The notes under the pieces were generated by a model. The model was not told the origin of the DNA. It did not search any database and was given only the letters and a program-made list of their open reading frames with translations. DNA of 64,000 bases, from NCBI GenBank assembly GCA_028708425.1, contig JAQVYY010000004.1, forward strand, positions 1 through 64,000. The letters run 5' to 3'. Below are positions 16,433 to 25,799 of the stretch, in pieces. Position 1 is the first letter of the stretch. Each line of letters opens with the position of its first letter. Both the position numbers and the translations under genes were made by a program. Source of the DNA: Bacteroidales bacterium (lineage in GTDB: Bacteria; Bacteroidota; Bacteroidia; Bacteroidales; Tenuifilaceae).

Positions 16433-19400
16433 ATGCATATGAAAAAGAACTACATTTTAAGAAGGCTGCAAACTACATTGATTTTATTGTTGAGCCTTTT
16501 GAGCATAAATTCAAGTACAGTTTTTGCTCAATGGACAATTAACGAAAGCTTTGAGAGTGGGTCTATTCCTTCTGGATGGACTGTTTACGATGAAAACGAT
16601 GATGGGATGCAATGGGGTGCATTTGAACATAATTATGCCCATAGTGGCGATTGGCTTGTTACCGTAAGCTGCTACGGTAGCGACGGAGACGACTGGCTAA
16701 TTACGCCACAGGTTACCATTAATGATGGTGATATTTTTACCTTTTTTGCCAGAGCATGGTACGGTACGGAAGATATGAAAGTGCTTTTATCCACTACCGG
16801 CAAACAGATCAGCGATTTTGATGTTACCCTCGAAAGTGTAACCGGGCTGGGCAGTAGCTATCAGGAATTCACCTACGACCTGAGCGGTTATGAGGGTCAG
16901 CAAGTATATTTGGCCATCCAATGGCTGCAGGATACGTACTCACTGGTTGTGGATGATATTAAAGTGGGGCAACCTCAACCCAGTGATGTGGGGGTTATTT
17001 CTATTGACAACCCTGGGGTTTTTCATCGGGTGGATTCGGAGATAATACCTTCCTGCACCATCAAAAATTTTGGAGGCTCGGAGGTTACCGAAGATTTTCC
17101 GGTTGAATGTACCATTACCAATCAATCAACCAGTGCGGTGGTCTATACTGAAACCGCTAACTTTACCAGCTCTTTATCCGCATCGCAAACCGAACAGGTG
17201 GTGTTTCCGGTATGGCAACCAACCGAGAGCGGCTCATACCTAGTGAGCATAAGTACTAACCTAACGGGAGATGGAGACACTACAAATGACACCCTAACAG
17301 ACGCCACGGAAATCGTGCTGCATTATAGCACGGGTGGTCCCGATATAATGAGCTACCGATGGATTGACAGCGAAGAACCTGACGGCCCAGTTTATGACTG
17401 GATTGAAATAAGTGGCACTGGAACATCGGTGGTTACTTATGGTGTAAATGCCTTCGCGGGAGACGATAATTTTTCGGAACCCATTCCTTTAGGTTTCGAC
17501 TTCCCATTTTACGGTATCAACAGAACCTATTTCCATGCTGATATTAACGGTGAATTGTTGCTGGCCGAAAATAATTGGTATAAACCGTTCCCTAATAGCA
17601 AGTGGAATAATGATGGAAATCCATTCAATTACCACGCACCTATTCCTGGATACGAAGAAATGCCTGCTTTAATCGCTGTATTTTGGGACGATCTGCTTGC
17701 CGAGGAAAACACTGGCGATGTTTACTATCAGATGTTTGGTACTGCACCTGAACGCTATGGCGTAATTCAATGGAACAATTTAAGGTTTGTTGCAGGAGAC
17801 GGAGGCAGCCAAACGCTCTGTTTTGAGGTTATTCTTCATGAGAACGGTGATATCATTATGCAATACAAGAATGTAGACAATGGTCAGTCGGGAAGTTCAC
17901 TTCCCCATGTTTTTGGCCAAAGTGCCACCATTGCCATACAAAACGATGATGCTACCGCTGGGCTATGCTACCTCAGAGAAATTATTGAAAACAACCAGTA
18001 TGTTGGCCCCGAACCTCCAGGCAATTTACCCTATAACAACCTGGCCATTAAATTTTATATGGGCGAAGATCTTGAACCGCCGATTATTCGCCACGAAAAA
18101 GTTTGGAACACCTTTAACGATTATATGGAGCTCTCGGCAACAATTACCGATGGTTCGGGTATTTATTCCGATACCTTATACTACAACACGGGCGGCGAAT
18201 GGCAGGCCACGTCCCACACCTCGTTTGAGGAACCAAACGTATATCATTATCAGCTAGAGAACTTACCCGCAGGAGCAACCGTAGAGTATTATTTTGTAGC
18301 TACCGATAATTCTCCTAACGCCAACCGAGCAGAACTTCACGAAACTGAGGGTGAATCTCTCGAATTCAACACATTACCAACTGCGGGTGTAAACGTGCTT
18401 TTGGCCATGCCGGGCAATAAGCCTGGTTTCCAGGACTACCAAAATAAGGAGTTCCCAAAATATGTTGCTGCGCTAAATGCAGCAGGTGTTGACTTCGATG
18501 TATTTAACTGGGCTGCATACGATGAATACAACTTTCCTGACAGCTACGATATCATTATTGCTTACTCCAATAATCCGAGTAATAATGATGTCCTAAAAGA
18601 CTTCTCAACGGAGCTAATGAGCTTTATGGATAAGGGTACTGAAGCTATGCCCAAGAATGTATTCTTTGCTTCGGACAATTTACCCTCCATACAACATGCC
18701 TTACCCGATAACGGAATTATTAACAAGTTCTTTAGAGCCTATCTGCGTGGTGGCTATACCCCACAAGTTAATCCGCCGTATTTTGGGGGATCCGATGGTA
18801 TTGCTGGTCCCGATTCATTGGGATACCATCATGGTAGCATAAAGGGATTGGCTTCGAGCCCAATAGGTACCGAAAATCAGATTATCCCAGTTTTTGCCAA
18901 TAGTCCTAATGTAATATTTAACAGGGAATGTCCTGAAACTTTTGCCGATGAAGTAAGTAATCCTGAAATCAGCTCATGGGCTTCGTTCGCCTTTGAGGGT
19001 GGTCCTTTCGATGGAAATGCCTACTCAAAAGGTCATCCTTGTGCCTTGTGGCTCGACAATCTGATCTATAAATCCTACTTTATCAGCTTTGATATCTCTC
19101 AGTTTACAAACGACAACGACATCAATACCATGATTGCCGAAGCCCTTGAATGGTTTACTCCTGAAGTTTACACCATTTCGGCAACTGCAACACCCATTGA
19201 GGGAGGAACCGTTTCGGGCACAGGGAATTATATTGCACAATCTACGGCTACACTCATCGCCATACCGACCGATGGATACGAATTTGTGAGCTGGACTGAA
19301 AACGGAGAAACGGTTTCTAACGATGCTGAATATGCGTTTACCGTAACGTCTGACAGGACATTAGTGGCCAACTTTGAAACCCAAACGTTTACCGTTACCG

Positions 19401-20089
19401 CAACAGCTTCGCCCGATCAGGGTGGTACCGTTACTGGTGCAGGAACATACGAATACAACCAGACCGCTACCCTAAACGCTACACCATCGGAATGGTATGA
19501 ATTTGCAAACTGGACTGAAAACGGAGAAACGGTTTCTGCCGATCCAGAATATACGATTTCCGTAACGTCTGACAGAACGTTTGTGGCCAACTTTGCAATC
19601 CAAACGTTTACCGTTACCGCAACGGCTTCACCTGAAGAGGGGGGAACAGTTACGGGTGCAGGGGCGTACGACTACAACCAGACCGCTACCCTTGTAGCAT
19701 CACCCGCCGAAAGCTATGAATTTAGAGACTGGAGCGAAGGCGAGAGCGTAGTTTCAACCAACCCAGAATATTCATTTAACGTTACCACCGATAGAACTCT
19801 CACGGCAAACTTTGACTTGGTTGATGGCATCAATGAAATTGGAACGCCTGAAGTATTTGTTTTCCCGAATCCTGCTCAGGATATTATTTATGTCAAAACA
19901 CTCGATATTAGTCACAAAAAAGTTGTGATTCAAATACATAATTCGATCGGGCAGAGTGTAATGTTAAAGGAGGATGTGATGGACAGAGAATTGCTTCCCC
20001 TTAATATCTCGGCTTTAAAACCTGGGCTATACTACATTACGGTAAGATTTGAAAATAGGATAGTTTCCAAAACGATTATTATACAATAA
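16433..20089 (+). CDS. Large T9SS cargo adhesin with choice-of-anchor and InlB-type repeats
   Basis: A 1218-residue protein with a signal peptide ending VFAQ near residue 33. The first module (WTINESFESGSIPSGWTV to LVVDDIKVG, about 34-180) is a cleaved-adhesin/choice-of-anchor J beta-sandwich, as in gingipain adhesins. A CARDB-like region and a long unassigned middle follow; the middle includes a Rossmann-like stretch (VNVLLAMPGNKPGFQDY). Three divergent InlB-type B-repeats lie at about 912-1125 (ending TLVANF, TFVANF and TLTANF). The C-terminal T9SS type A sorting domain has VFPNPAQDIIYV. The ATG at 16433 (or 16439) was chosen over an upstream TTG at 16376 that overlaps the spacer. No protease motif was seen. 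Confidence 0.87.
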   Translation: MHMKKNYILRRLQTTLILLLSLLSINSSTVFAQWTINESFESGSIPSGWTVYDENDDGMQWGAFEHNYAHSGDWLVTVSCYGSDGDDWLITPQVTINDGDIFTFFARAWYGTEDMKVLLSTTGKQISDFDVTLESVTGLGSSYQEFTYDLSGYEGQQVYLAIQWLQDTYSLVVDDIKVGQPQPSDVGVISIDNPGVFHRVDSEIIPSCTIKNFGGSEVTEDFPVECTITNQSTSAVVYTETANFTSSLSASQTEQVVFPVWQPTESGSYLVSISTNLTGDGDTTNDTLTDATEIVLHYSTGGPDIMSYRWIDSEEPDGPVYDWIEISGTGTSVVTYGVNAFAGDDNFSEPIPLGFDFPFYGINRTYFHADINGELLLAENNWYKPFPNSKWNNDGNPFNYHAPIPGYEEMPALIAVFWDDLLAEENTGDVYYQMFGTAPERYGVIQWNNLRFVAGDGGSQTLCFEVILHENGDIIMQYKNVDNGQSGSSLPHVFGQSATIAIQNDDATAGLCYLREIIENNQYVGPEPPGNLPYNNLAIKFYMGEDLEPPIIRHEKVWNTFNDYMELSATITDGSGIYSDTLYYNTGGEWQATSHTSFEEPNVYHYQLENLPAGATVEYYFVATDNSPNANRAELHETEGESLEFNTLPTAGVNVLLAMPGNKPGFQDYQNKEFPKYVAALNAAGVDFDVFNWAAYDEYNFPDSYDIIIAYSNNPSNNDVLKDFSTELMSFMDKGTEAMPKNVFFASDNLPSIQHALPDNGIINKFFRAYLRGGYTPQVNPPYFGGSDGIAGPDSLGYHHGSIKGLASSPIGTENQIIPVFANSPNVIFNRECPETFADEVSNPEISSWASFAFEGGPFDGNAYSKGHPCALWLDNLIYKSYFISFDISQFTNDNDINTMIAEALEWFTPEVYTISATATPIEGGTVSGTGNYIAQSTATLIAIPTDGYEFVSWTENGETVSNDAEYAFTVTSDRTLVANFETQTFTVTATASPDQGGTVTGAGTYEYNQTATLNATPSEWYEFANWTENGETVSADPEYTISVTSDRTFVANFAIQTFTVTATASPEEGGTVTGAGAYDYNQTATLVASPAESYEFRDWSEGESVVSTNPEYSFNVTTDRTLTANFDLVDGINEIGTPEVFVFPNPAQDIIYVKTLDISHKKVVIQIHNSIGQSVMLKEDVMDRELLPLNISALKPGLYYITVRFENRIVSKTIIIQ
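19168..19815 (+). repeat. Three tandem InlB-type repeats of about 216 bp inside the adhesin gene
   Basis: Each unit encodes about 72 residues with xxxVTATASPxxGGTVTGAG and ENGETVS...VTSDRT motifs. Units 2 and 3 begin with nearly identical DNA (CAAACGTTTACCGTTACCGC at about 19382 and 19600), and units 1 and 2 share GGACTGAAAACGGAGAAACG. The near identity at DNA level suggests recent duplication or gene conversion. Confidence 0.8.
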
Positions 20090-20342
20090 ATTGTAGCCCA
20101 ATAAAAAGAGATAAGATGAGGCATCCATGATAATGGCCTTAACACACAAGGGAACATGGATGTTCCATCCCTGCCTAGAACAGCTAACAATTGACCGATG
20201 AAATTTACGGTAATGTGGCCAAAAACAGTTAGTATCATTCACAGAAACAGGTCATAAATTAGGTGCATCAATCAGAAGAGGACTCAAACTCTGGTTGAGA
20301 CCAACTTGATAGCAATATGATTAACGCACTTACAGCAATAGG

Positions 20343-20375
20343 TAGAGGTGGTCGCTTGTCCACCTCTATTTTTAT
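20343..20375 (+). terminator. Rho-independent terminator
   Basis: TAGAGGTGG, an 8-base loop and CCACCTCTA form a perfect 9-bp stem followed by TTTTTATCT. No gene ends close to it; the nearest upstream stop is at 20089. Confidence 0.8.
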
Positions 20376-20422
20376 CTAATGCTGGTTTGCCTTATGGCTA
20401 AAAACCACCTATTGTTGAATTA

Positions 20423-20488
20423 ATAAGGTATCATCAGCGTTTTGAACAGGTCAACAATGCACTGGTTTGAATGCGTTTGCTACACCTT
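20423..20488 (+). repeat. 66-bp duplicated sequence, copy B
   Basis: It matches 11461-11526 with about five differences over 66 bases. Here it is not next to any open gene, whereas copy A overlaps the 3' end of a T9SS gene; it may be the relic 3' end of a lost paralogue. Confidence 0.8.
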
Positions 20489-20639
20489 ACTTCATAAAAA
20501 AAAGAAAACGCCCGAAATAATGACTTATCACTTTTGAAAATATTCTTTAGTGCCAAACAACGATTAAATCATAGTAACCTATTAATGGTTACTATCGTAG
20601 AACTATTTAGTTCGTACTTTTAATATTGTGTTTCTTTGC

Positions 20640-20647
20640 TAACTTTG
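20640..20647 (+). promoter_or_regulatory. Candidate -7 element (TAACTTTG) upstream of a repeat and the T9SS gene
   Basis: It matches TAnnTTTG. Transcription from here would run through repeat copy 6 before reaching the ATG at 20883, placing the four hairpins in the 5' leader. Confidence 0.4.
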
Positions 20648-20656
20648 TTATAAAAT

Positions 20657-20806
20657 TTAACCCCAATTATTCATTCGAATAGTTGCTGTCTCCGACAGCG
20701 ACTAAGTTTCACAACCAATTTTGGTACCCAAAATTGGGTTCAACTAGGTCGGGGTAACCCGCATTTGCATTCATCTTTAACAAATTTGACGAATAATGCG
20801 GGTTAA
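20657..20806 (+). repeat. Four-hairpin dispersed repeat, copy 6 (full length, reference copy)
   Basis: It runs from TTAACCCCAATTATTC to AATGCGGGTTAA, 150 bases. Hairpins: CAATTATTC/GAATAGTTG; GCTGTC-tcc-GACAGC; CCAATTTTGG-tac-CCAAAATTGG; and AACCCGCATT(tgc)ATTCATC paired with GACGAATAATGCGGGTT. The ends TTAACCC and GGGTTAA are exact inverted copies. Confidence 0.92.
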
Positions 20807-20882
20807 TAAGACGACAGCTATAAAAAAACTATTCTTGAATTTTAAAATATTTGTCAATAAAATACAATTAACCCCACTTGCT

Positions 20883-23600
20883 ATGATTCGAAAAACACTC
20901 TATTTAACCTGCATATTATCTATGCTATGGTATAGTTCAAAGGGACAAGTAGAAAAAATGGAATTTGGACACCATACGAGCCACCAAGCTAACATAGTTA
21001 AAAAGGGTTCGGCTAACCTACCCCTCGATTTCAAAAGCGAAAATGCACTGTTTTTTGATAATTTCGAGGATCAGGATGAAATGCTAAACCCTGAAAGATG
21101 GAGCGTTTTACGCAGCACTGACACAACTGGTGTTGACCTTACGGAGGCCACTGCACCAATGTGGTTTTTGTGTACTCCTGAAAACTTTAATGGTAACGGA
21201 AGTAATTATATCAAGGAGGGTGAACGGTCGGCGGCTATCGCATATCATGCTCCAGATGCCACATGGCTTATTATTAAGGACACCTTATCCCTAACCGATA
21301 GTGTACCCAATATTTACTTTTGGCTTTACTTTTTACATGATACGGTAAATAATATTAATACACAGTTTTATGCCATGGCCAAAGAAACGAACACTGACCA
21401 ATGGGAATCGATACACAAATGGGAAACGGATGATGATAAAAATTTATTTGAGAATATGGTCTCACTACCTCTTCCCGAAAAGTTTGCTGGAAAGGATGTA
21501 AATATTGCCTTTGTATATGTAAATCAAGACAATCAAGGGCTGCAAGTTGCTATCGATAACATTTACATTGGGAACCTTACCAGCCCTAACCTTACAGCCA
21601 CCCCATACAACTATAAATATTCTAAAGTACCAATAGAATTGCTAAATACTTTCGACTACAAACCCAAAGCATTCATTAACAACTTGGGCTCAAAATATGA
21701 AGGCGAGGGTGCAACCGCCGAGGTTAGCATAACCGATTTAGATAACTTTTCGTCGACCATAGACATTGGCCAAGAAATTGGGACTGGTGAAAGTATTCTT
21801 GTCCTGTTTACCGAGTCCCCTGTTTTCGAAAATATTGGAAGTTATAACATTGGCTACAGTATTAATCAGGAATACGGTAAAAATGAAGCACCAGATGGTT
21901 TTATTTTTGAAGCTACCGAAAACATACTGGCTACAGATTATCTTACCCCCAATCAGTATGGAGGAGGTTTTACTGCTGGAAAAGATATTCCCTTTGGAAA
22001 CAAATATACTATAAACAAGGATGTTGTTATGGGTGGAATTGAAATTCAATGGCCCCAATTTACACCTGATTCCACACAGGAAACCTATTTTACAGGCCTG
22101 ATATATGAAATCAACAAGCTGAACGGTGAACCTATACTACTGATTGAAGAAGAGTTCTTACTAGAAGACAGCCATTCGGACAGCTCGGTTACCTACCCTT
22201 TTGATCCGCTATATTTAACGGGTGGCACCGATGTTTTTGTTGCTATCAAGCAAAACGGAGAAACACCTCTGTACGTTGCATACGACAAGGTGCTTACTGG
22301 TCTGTTTTGGCGTTACCGAAACCAGGAACTTGAGCTAGTTAGCACCCCTACATACGGTAACATTGCCGTTAGGCTGGCATTACAAGAATCAACAGATAGC
22401 CCAACGTTATCGTTTGAAATACTAGATGAAAATGGCCCTGTAAACAATGCAAGTATAGCCATTAAGAACTACGATCCTGTTACAACCAACGAAAATGGGA
22501 AAGCGTCAATTGAAATTACCAATGGCGAGCATGAATTCACCATTTCAAAGGATGGATTTGTTACCATTACCGAAAATGTGGTTGTAAATCAAGCAAACGT
22601 AAATAAAAAGTATACGCTGTCAACTGCCCAAACACTTACGTTTAGCATTACCCATATTACCGATACCGATACAATCCCAATTGGAGGTGCAAACATTACA
22701 ATCCTAAACAGTATTGGTACTACAAACGATGATGGCAAAGTGAGCTTTGACCTAGCTCAGTGCACACATAGCTACAGCATTACAAGCAATGGTCATTCGC
22801 CACATTCAGGTTCAATTGAACTCGTTTCGGACAGCACACTAAATATTGCGCTAGACACGGTTACCACCCATAGGGCTGCCTTTAAAATAGTTTCGAAACA
22901 GCTCAACTCAGCAATAAACGGTGCCACTATCGAACTTGATGGATACGGTATAAAGTACACAAACGAAGAAGGCTTGGCTGAATTTAGCGGTGTATTGCCA
23001 ACTAACGAAGGGGTTCAATATATCATTACAAAAGATAAATACTACTCCGCTACGGGTAATACAGGCGCCATTTCGAACCAAGATATTACTGTACAGGACA
23101 CGCTAAAAGCCTTTACCTACTATGTGGAAATTGAAATTACCGACGAAGCTGGACCAGTTGAATACGCTGCTGTAGAGCTAGCTGATAGTACGATTGAAAC
23201 AAACAACTTTGGCATAGCAATGTTTAACGAGGTTGTGCCAGCCACCGATATAAAGATTAACGTAAGTAAAGAGGGGTACGTAACGCTTACCAAAACCATA
23301 GCGTTATACAACAGTAACCTAAGACTAAAGTATACCATTGAAGCCGAACCCAGTAGCGATAGAATTTTAGACCAATCACCTTTTATAGTATATCCAAACC
23401 CCACCCGTGATTTACTAACTATTGAAGGAGAAAACACTTACAGGTATGAAATTATTGACATAACAGGCAGGGTTATAACCTCGGGATTTGGCAAAACGGA
23501 TAAAACCGTAGTCAGCATGTGTAACTACCATAAAGGTCTTTATATTATAAGGCTAAGACATAACAACAAGGTTTACACGCACAAATTTATAAAACAGTAA
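20883..23600 (+). CDS. T9SS cargo protein with several beta-sandwich (PEGA/CarboxypepD_reg-like) domains
   Basis: A 905-residue secreted protein with a signal peptide (MIRKTLYLTCILSMLWYSSKGQ). The N-terminal 250 residues look like a choice-of-anchor J beta-sandwich (LFFDNFEDQDEMLNPERWSV, IYIGNLTSP). From about residue 515 to 820 come four or five repeats of a carboxypeptidase-regulatory-like module, with motifs such as TTNENGKASIEITNGEHEF and TTNDDGKVSFDL. It ends in a T9SS type A sorting domain with VYPNPTRDLLTI. An ATG at 20796 inside repeat copy 6 is in frame but adds 29 residues before the signal peptide, so the ATG at 20883 is preferred. Probably a surface structural or adhesive protein; no enzyme motif is seen. 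Confidence 0.85.
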   Translation: MIRKTLYLTCILSMLWYSSKGQVEKMEFGHHTSHQANIVKKGSANLPLDFKSENALFFDNFEDQDEMLNPERWSVLRSTDTTGVDLTEATAPMWFLCTPENFNGNGSNYIKEGERSAAIAYHAPDATWLIIKDTLSLTDSVPNIYFWLYFLHDTVNNINTQFYAMAKETNTDQWESIHKWETDDDKNLFENMVSLPLPEKFAGKDVNIAFVYVNQDNQGLQVAIDNIYIGNLTSPNLTATPYNYKYSKVPIELLNTFDYKPKAFINNLGSKYEGEGATAEVSITDLDNFSSTIDIGQEIGTGESILVLFTESPVFENIGSYNIGYSINQEYGKNEAPDGFIFEATENILATDYLTPNQYGGGFTAGKDIPFGNKYTINKDVVMGGIEIQWPQFTPDSTQETYFTGLIYEINKLNGEPILLIEEEFLLEDSHSDSSVTYPFDPLYLTGGTDVFVAIKQNGETPLYVAYDKVLTGLFWRYRNQELELVSTPTYGNIAVRLALQESTDSPTLSFEILDENGPVNNASIAIKNYDPVTTNENGKASIEITNGEHEFTISKDGFVTITENVVVNQANVNKKYTLSTAQTLTFSITHITDTDTIPIGGANITILNSIGTTNDDGKVSFDLAQCTHSYSITSNGHSPHSGSIELVSDSTLNIALDTVTTHRAAFKIVSKQLNSAINGATIELDGYGIKYTNEEGLAEFSGVLPTNEGVQYIITKDKYYSATGNTGAISNQDITVQDTLKAFTYYVEIEITDEAGPVEYAAVELADSTIETNNFGIAMFNEVVPATDIKINVSKEGYVTLTKTIALYNSNLRLKYTIEAEPSSDRILDQSPFIVYPNPTRDLLTIEGENTYRYEIIDITGRVITSGFGKTDKTVVSMCNYHKGLYIIRLRHNNKVYTHKFIKQ

Positions 23601-23620
23601 ATACCATTTACCATACAAAA

Positions 23621-23726
23621 GGCGGGTTACCCTAACATAGTGGAGCCCAATTTTGGGTAACAAAATGGGTTGTGAGGCTTAGTTACCGTCGGAGACCCCA
23701 GCTATTCGAATGAATAATTGGGGTTA
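23621..23726 (-). repeat. Four-hairpin repeat, copy 7 (inverted, truncated)
   Basis: It reads on the minus strand from TAACCCCAATTATTC, through the second and third hairpins, to GGGTAACCCGCC. The terminal GATGAATAATGCGGGTTAA arm is missing. It lies 20 bases after the stop of the T9SS gene, and with copy 6 it flanks that gene in opposite orientation. Confidence 0.87.
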
Positions 23727-23739
23727 GGGATTTATTTTT

Positions 23740-23748
23740 TAGCTTTGC
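23740..23748 (+). promoter_or_regulatory. Candidate -7 element (TAGCTTTGC) for the TPR protein gene
   Basis: It matches TAnnTTTG followed by C, directly after repeat copy 7 and 22 bases before the ATG at 23770. Confidence 0.5.
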
Positions 23749-23769
23749 ATTTGCACCATTACAAGTAGC

Positions 23770-25794
23770 ATGGCAATAAGGTTAACAAAATGTGCAACGC
23801 AACGACAAACTATTTTTTTAAAAATCAAAAAGAAGAAAGGTTTGAAGCCTAATTTTACACTAAAAATAGCTCTATTAGCCCTACTACTGTTCACTTGCAG
23901 CCAAACGAATGCCCAGCTAAACAAGTACTACTTTTACAATAAGGCTCGAAAACATATAATGCTTCAAGAGTACACCAGCGCAATTTCAACGCTAAACACC
24001 CTAATTGAATCGAGTTCAAATGTAACCGAAGCATGGTATTTGAGAGGTTTAGCCAAGTATAGTTTGAATGATATGCCCGGTGCACTGGCAGATTTTTCGA
24101 AGGCCATTGAACTAAACCCAGTATTTTCGCAAGCACTTCTGTATCGAGGCATTACGCTGAGTCGACAAAAAAAATATTTGCAATCTAACAACGATTTCGA
24201 AATGGTTATTGAGCTTAGGCCCAATTGGCACGACGGGTACTACAGCAGAGGGGTTAACTATCTACTAATGGGGCAACCAAAAAAATCGATACAGGACTTC
24301 TCTAAAGTTATCGACCTTGACCCCAAAAACATTGATGCGTGGATTAATAGAGGCACAGCACATGTACACAATGCCGACTCGATGAGAGCCCTAAACGACT
24401 ACCAAAAGGCCATCACATTAAACCCTTTTTATCATGAGGGATACAGCAAACGGGGGCGTTTGCTAATGCAAATGAAAAGTTTCTACCTAGCCCACGACGA
24501 TTTTAGCAAGGCCATTGAGCTTGACTCAACCTCATCGATAAATTATTTTTTTAGAGGCCTAACATACAGCTACATTGATAGCCTTAACCGTGCCATTGCC
24601 GACCTAAACCAATCCATTGCGATAACCCCCAACAATGCGCTCAGCATATATAACAGAGCCTTACTGTACTGGAGAAAAGGGCTAACAGGTTTGGCTCTAG
24701 ATGACTTTACAACCGTTGCCAAGCTAAACCCCGAAAACGTGTTGGTCTACTTCAATAGGGGAATTCTGCATCTCGAAATGAAACGCTACCACGAATCAAT
24801 AAACGATTTTACTCAGGCAATTGAAGTTTTTCCCGATTTCGCCAACGCCTACAAGGCCAGGGCTAATGCCCACCTGCATCTAAACAACTATCACCAATCA
24901 AAACTAGATAATAGTTACGCACAAAGCATTGCCCAAAAGTATAGCAACAACCACAATCAACCCCTAACCGATACCTCCGCCGTTTTCGATAAATTAATCG
25001 CATTTAATTCTGACTTTACCCCGCAGAGTCAGATGCCGCTCATCGACGAGCTCTCGAATTACTCAATAGATATACTCCCATTTATAAGGGTAATTGCATT
25101 GAACTCTAGTAACATTGATTTTAAAAACCAGCTATTTACTCCAATTGACACGCTAAACAAAAAATTATACAAAAAGGGATACGTCCTTTCCTTGGGCACA
25201 CCCGAAAACAGCATCGAATTACCCGAAATCATTACACAAAACAACCCATTTTTGCACTACATGGCAAAAGGAATGAGCTATAGCAATACGAATAGATACA
25301 AGCAAGCCATTGATTATTATCATCAAGCATTAGAAACTTCGGCCAACAACCCATTGGCACTCATAAACCTTTCGGCAGAAATGGCCGATATGGTAAACTT
25401 TATCTCAACATTTGAATCGAATAATTCTAAAATAGAATTTGAAAAGCAACCTGTTAAAAACGATAAGCAGAATAGCACACCATACACCCCACTTGAATCG
25501 TTTGAACAACCCATTGAAATATTAAACCGTATTGTACTAGATTCTACAAACCAATACATAACGCTGTACAACAAAGCCAATATCTACGCATTGGCCAACC
25601 AAATGAATACGGCAATTGAGCTGTATACAGAGGCACTAGCCGTTAACCCCAAGCTAGCCGAAGCATGGTACAACAGGGGCCTTATTTACTTTATGCAGAA
25701 ACAAAACGAGGAAGGATGTGTAGATATGGGAAAAGCCGGCGAGCTGGGATTAAAACAGGCCTACCTACTAATTTACAGATTTTGCAAAAGGTAA
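23770..25794 (+). CDS. Tetratricopeptide repeat protein, probably exported
   Basis: A 674-residue protein. The N-terminus is basic (KIKKKKGLKP) and is followed by a hydrophobic segment and TNAQ at about residue 48, an unusually long signal peptide or a signal anchor. About ten TPRs follow (about 60-390), for example AWYLRGLAKYSLNDMPGALADF and AWINRGTAHVHNADSMRALND. A less regular stretch occupies about 390-500, and more TPRs lie near the C-terminus (AWYNRGLIYFMQKQNEEG). Such proteins act as scaffolds in the periplasm, but the partner is not evident. The gene is convergent with the MATE gene, five bases apart. Confidence 0.8.
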   Translation: MAIRLTKCATQRQTIFLKIKKKKGLKPNFTLKIALLALLLFTCSQTNAQLNKYYFYNKARKHIMLQEYTSAISTLNTLIESSSNVTEAWYLRGLAKYSLNDMPGALADFSKAIELNPVFSQALLYRGITLSRQKKYLQSNNDFEMVIELRPNWHDGYYSRGVNYLLMGQPKKSIQDFSKVIDLDPKNIDAWINRGTAHVHNADSMRALNDYQKAITLNPFYHEGYSKRGRLLMQMKSFYLAHDDFSKAIELDSTSSINYFFRGLTYSYIDSLNRAIADLNQSIAITPNNALSIYNRALLYWRKGLTGLALDDFTTVAKLNPENVLVYFNRGILHLEMKRYHESINDFTQAIEVFPDFANAYKARANAHLHLNNYHQSKLDNSYAQSIAQKYSNNHNQPLTDTSAVFDKLIAFNSDFTPQSQMPLIDELSNYSIDILPFIRVIALNSSNIDFKNQLFTPIDTLNKKLYKKGYVLSLGTPENSIELPEIITQNNPFLHYMAKGMSYSNTNRYKQAIDYYHQALETSANNPLALINLSAEMADMVNFISTFESNNSKIEFEKQPVKNDKQNSTPYTPLESFEQPIEILNRIVLDSTNQYITLYNKANIYALANQMNTAIELYTEALAVNPKLAEAWYNRGLIYFMQKQNEEGCVDMGKAGELGLKQAYLLIYRFCKR

Positions 25795-25799
25795 CCAAG

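Larger units (their letters stand above)
20090..20639. other. Intergenic region with a terminator and a 66-bp duplicate
   Basis: Bases 20090-20340 contain no credible gene (short frames only). A strong terminator sits at 20343-20375, oddly 250 bases beyond the adhesin stop, so a small transcript or long 3' leader could end there. The 66-bp copy B is at 20423-20488. Confidence 0.5.

Noticed and set aside
19168-19815. Tandem DNA repeats as a non-coding satellite
   Set aside because: They are in frame and encode InlB-type domains of a secreted protein.
20796-20882. In-frame ATG inside repeat copy 6 as start of the T9SS gene
   Set aside because: It adds 29 residues before the signal peptide at 20883. 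It is kept only as a curiosity in the findings.
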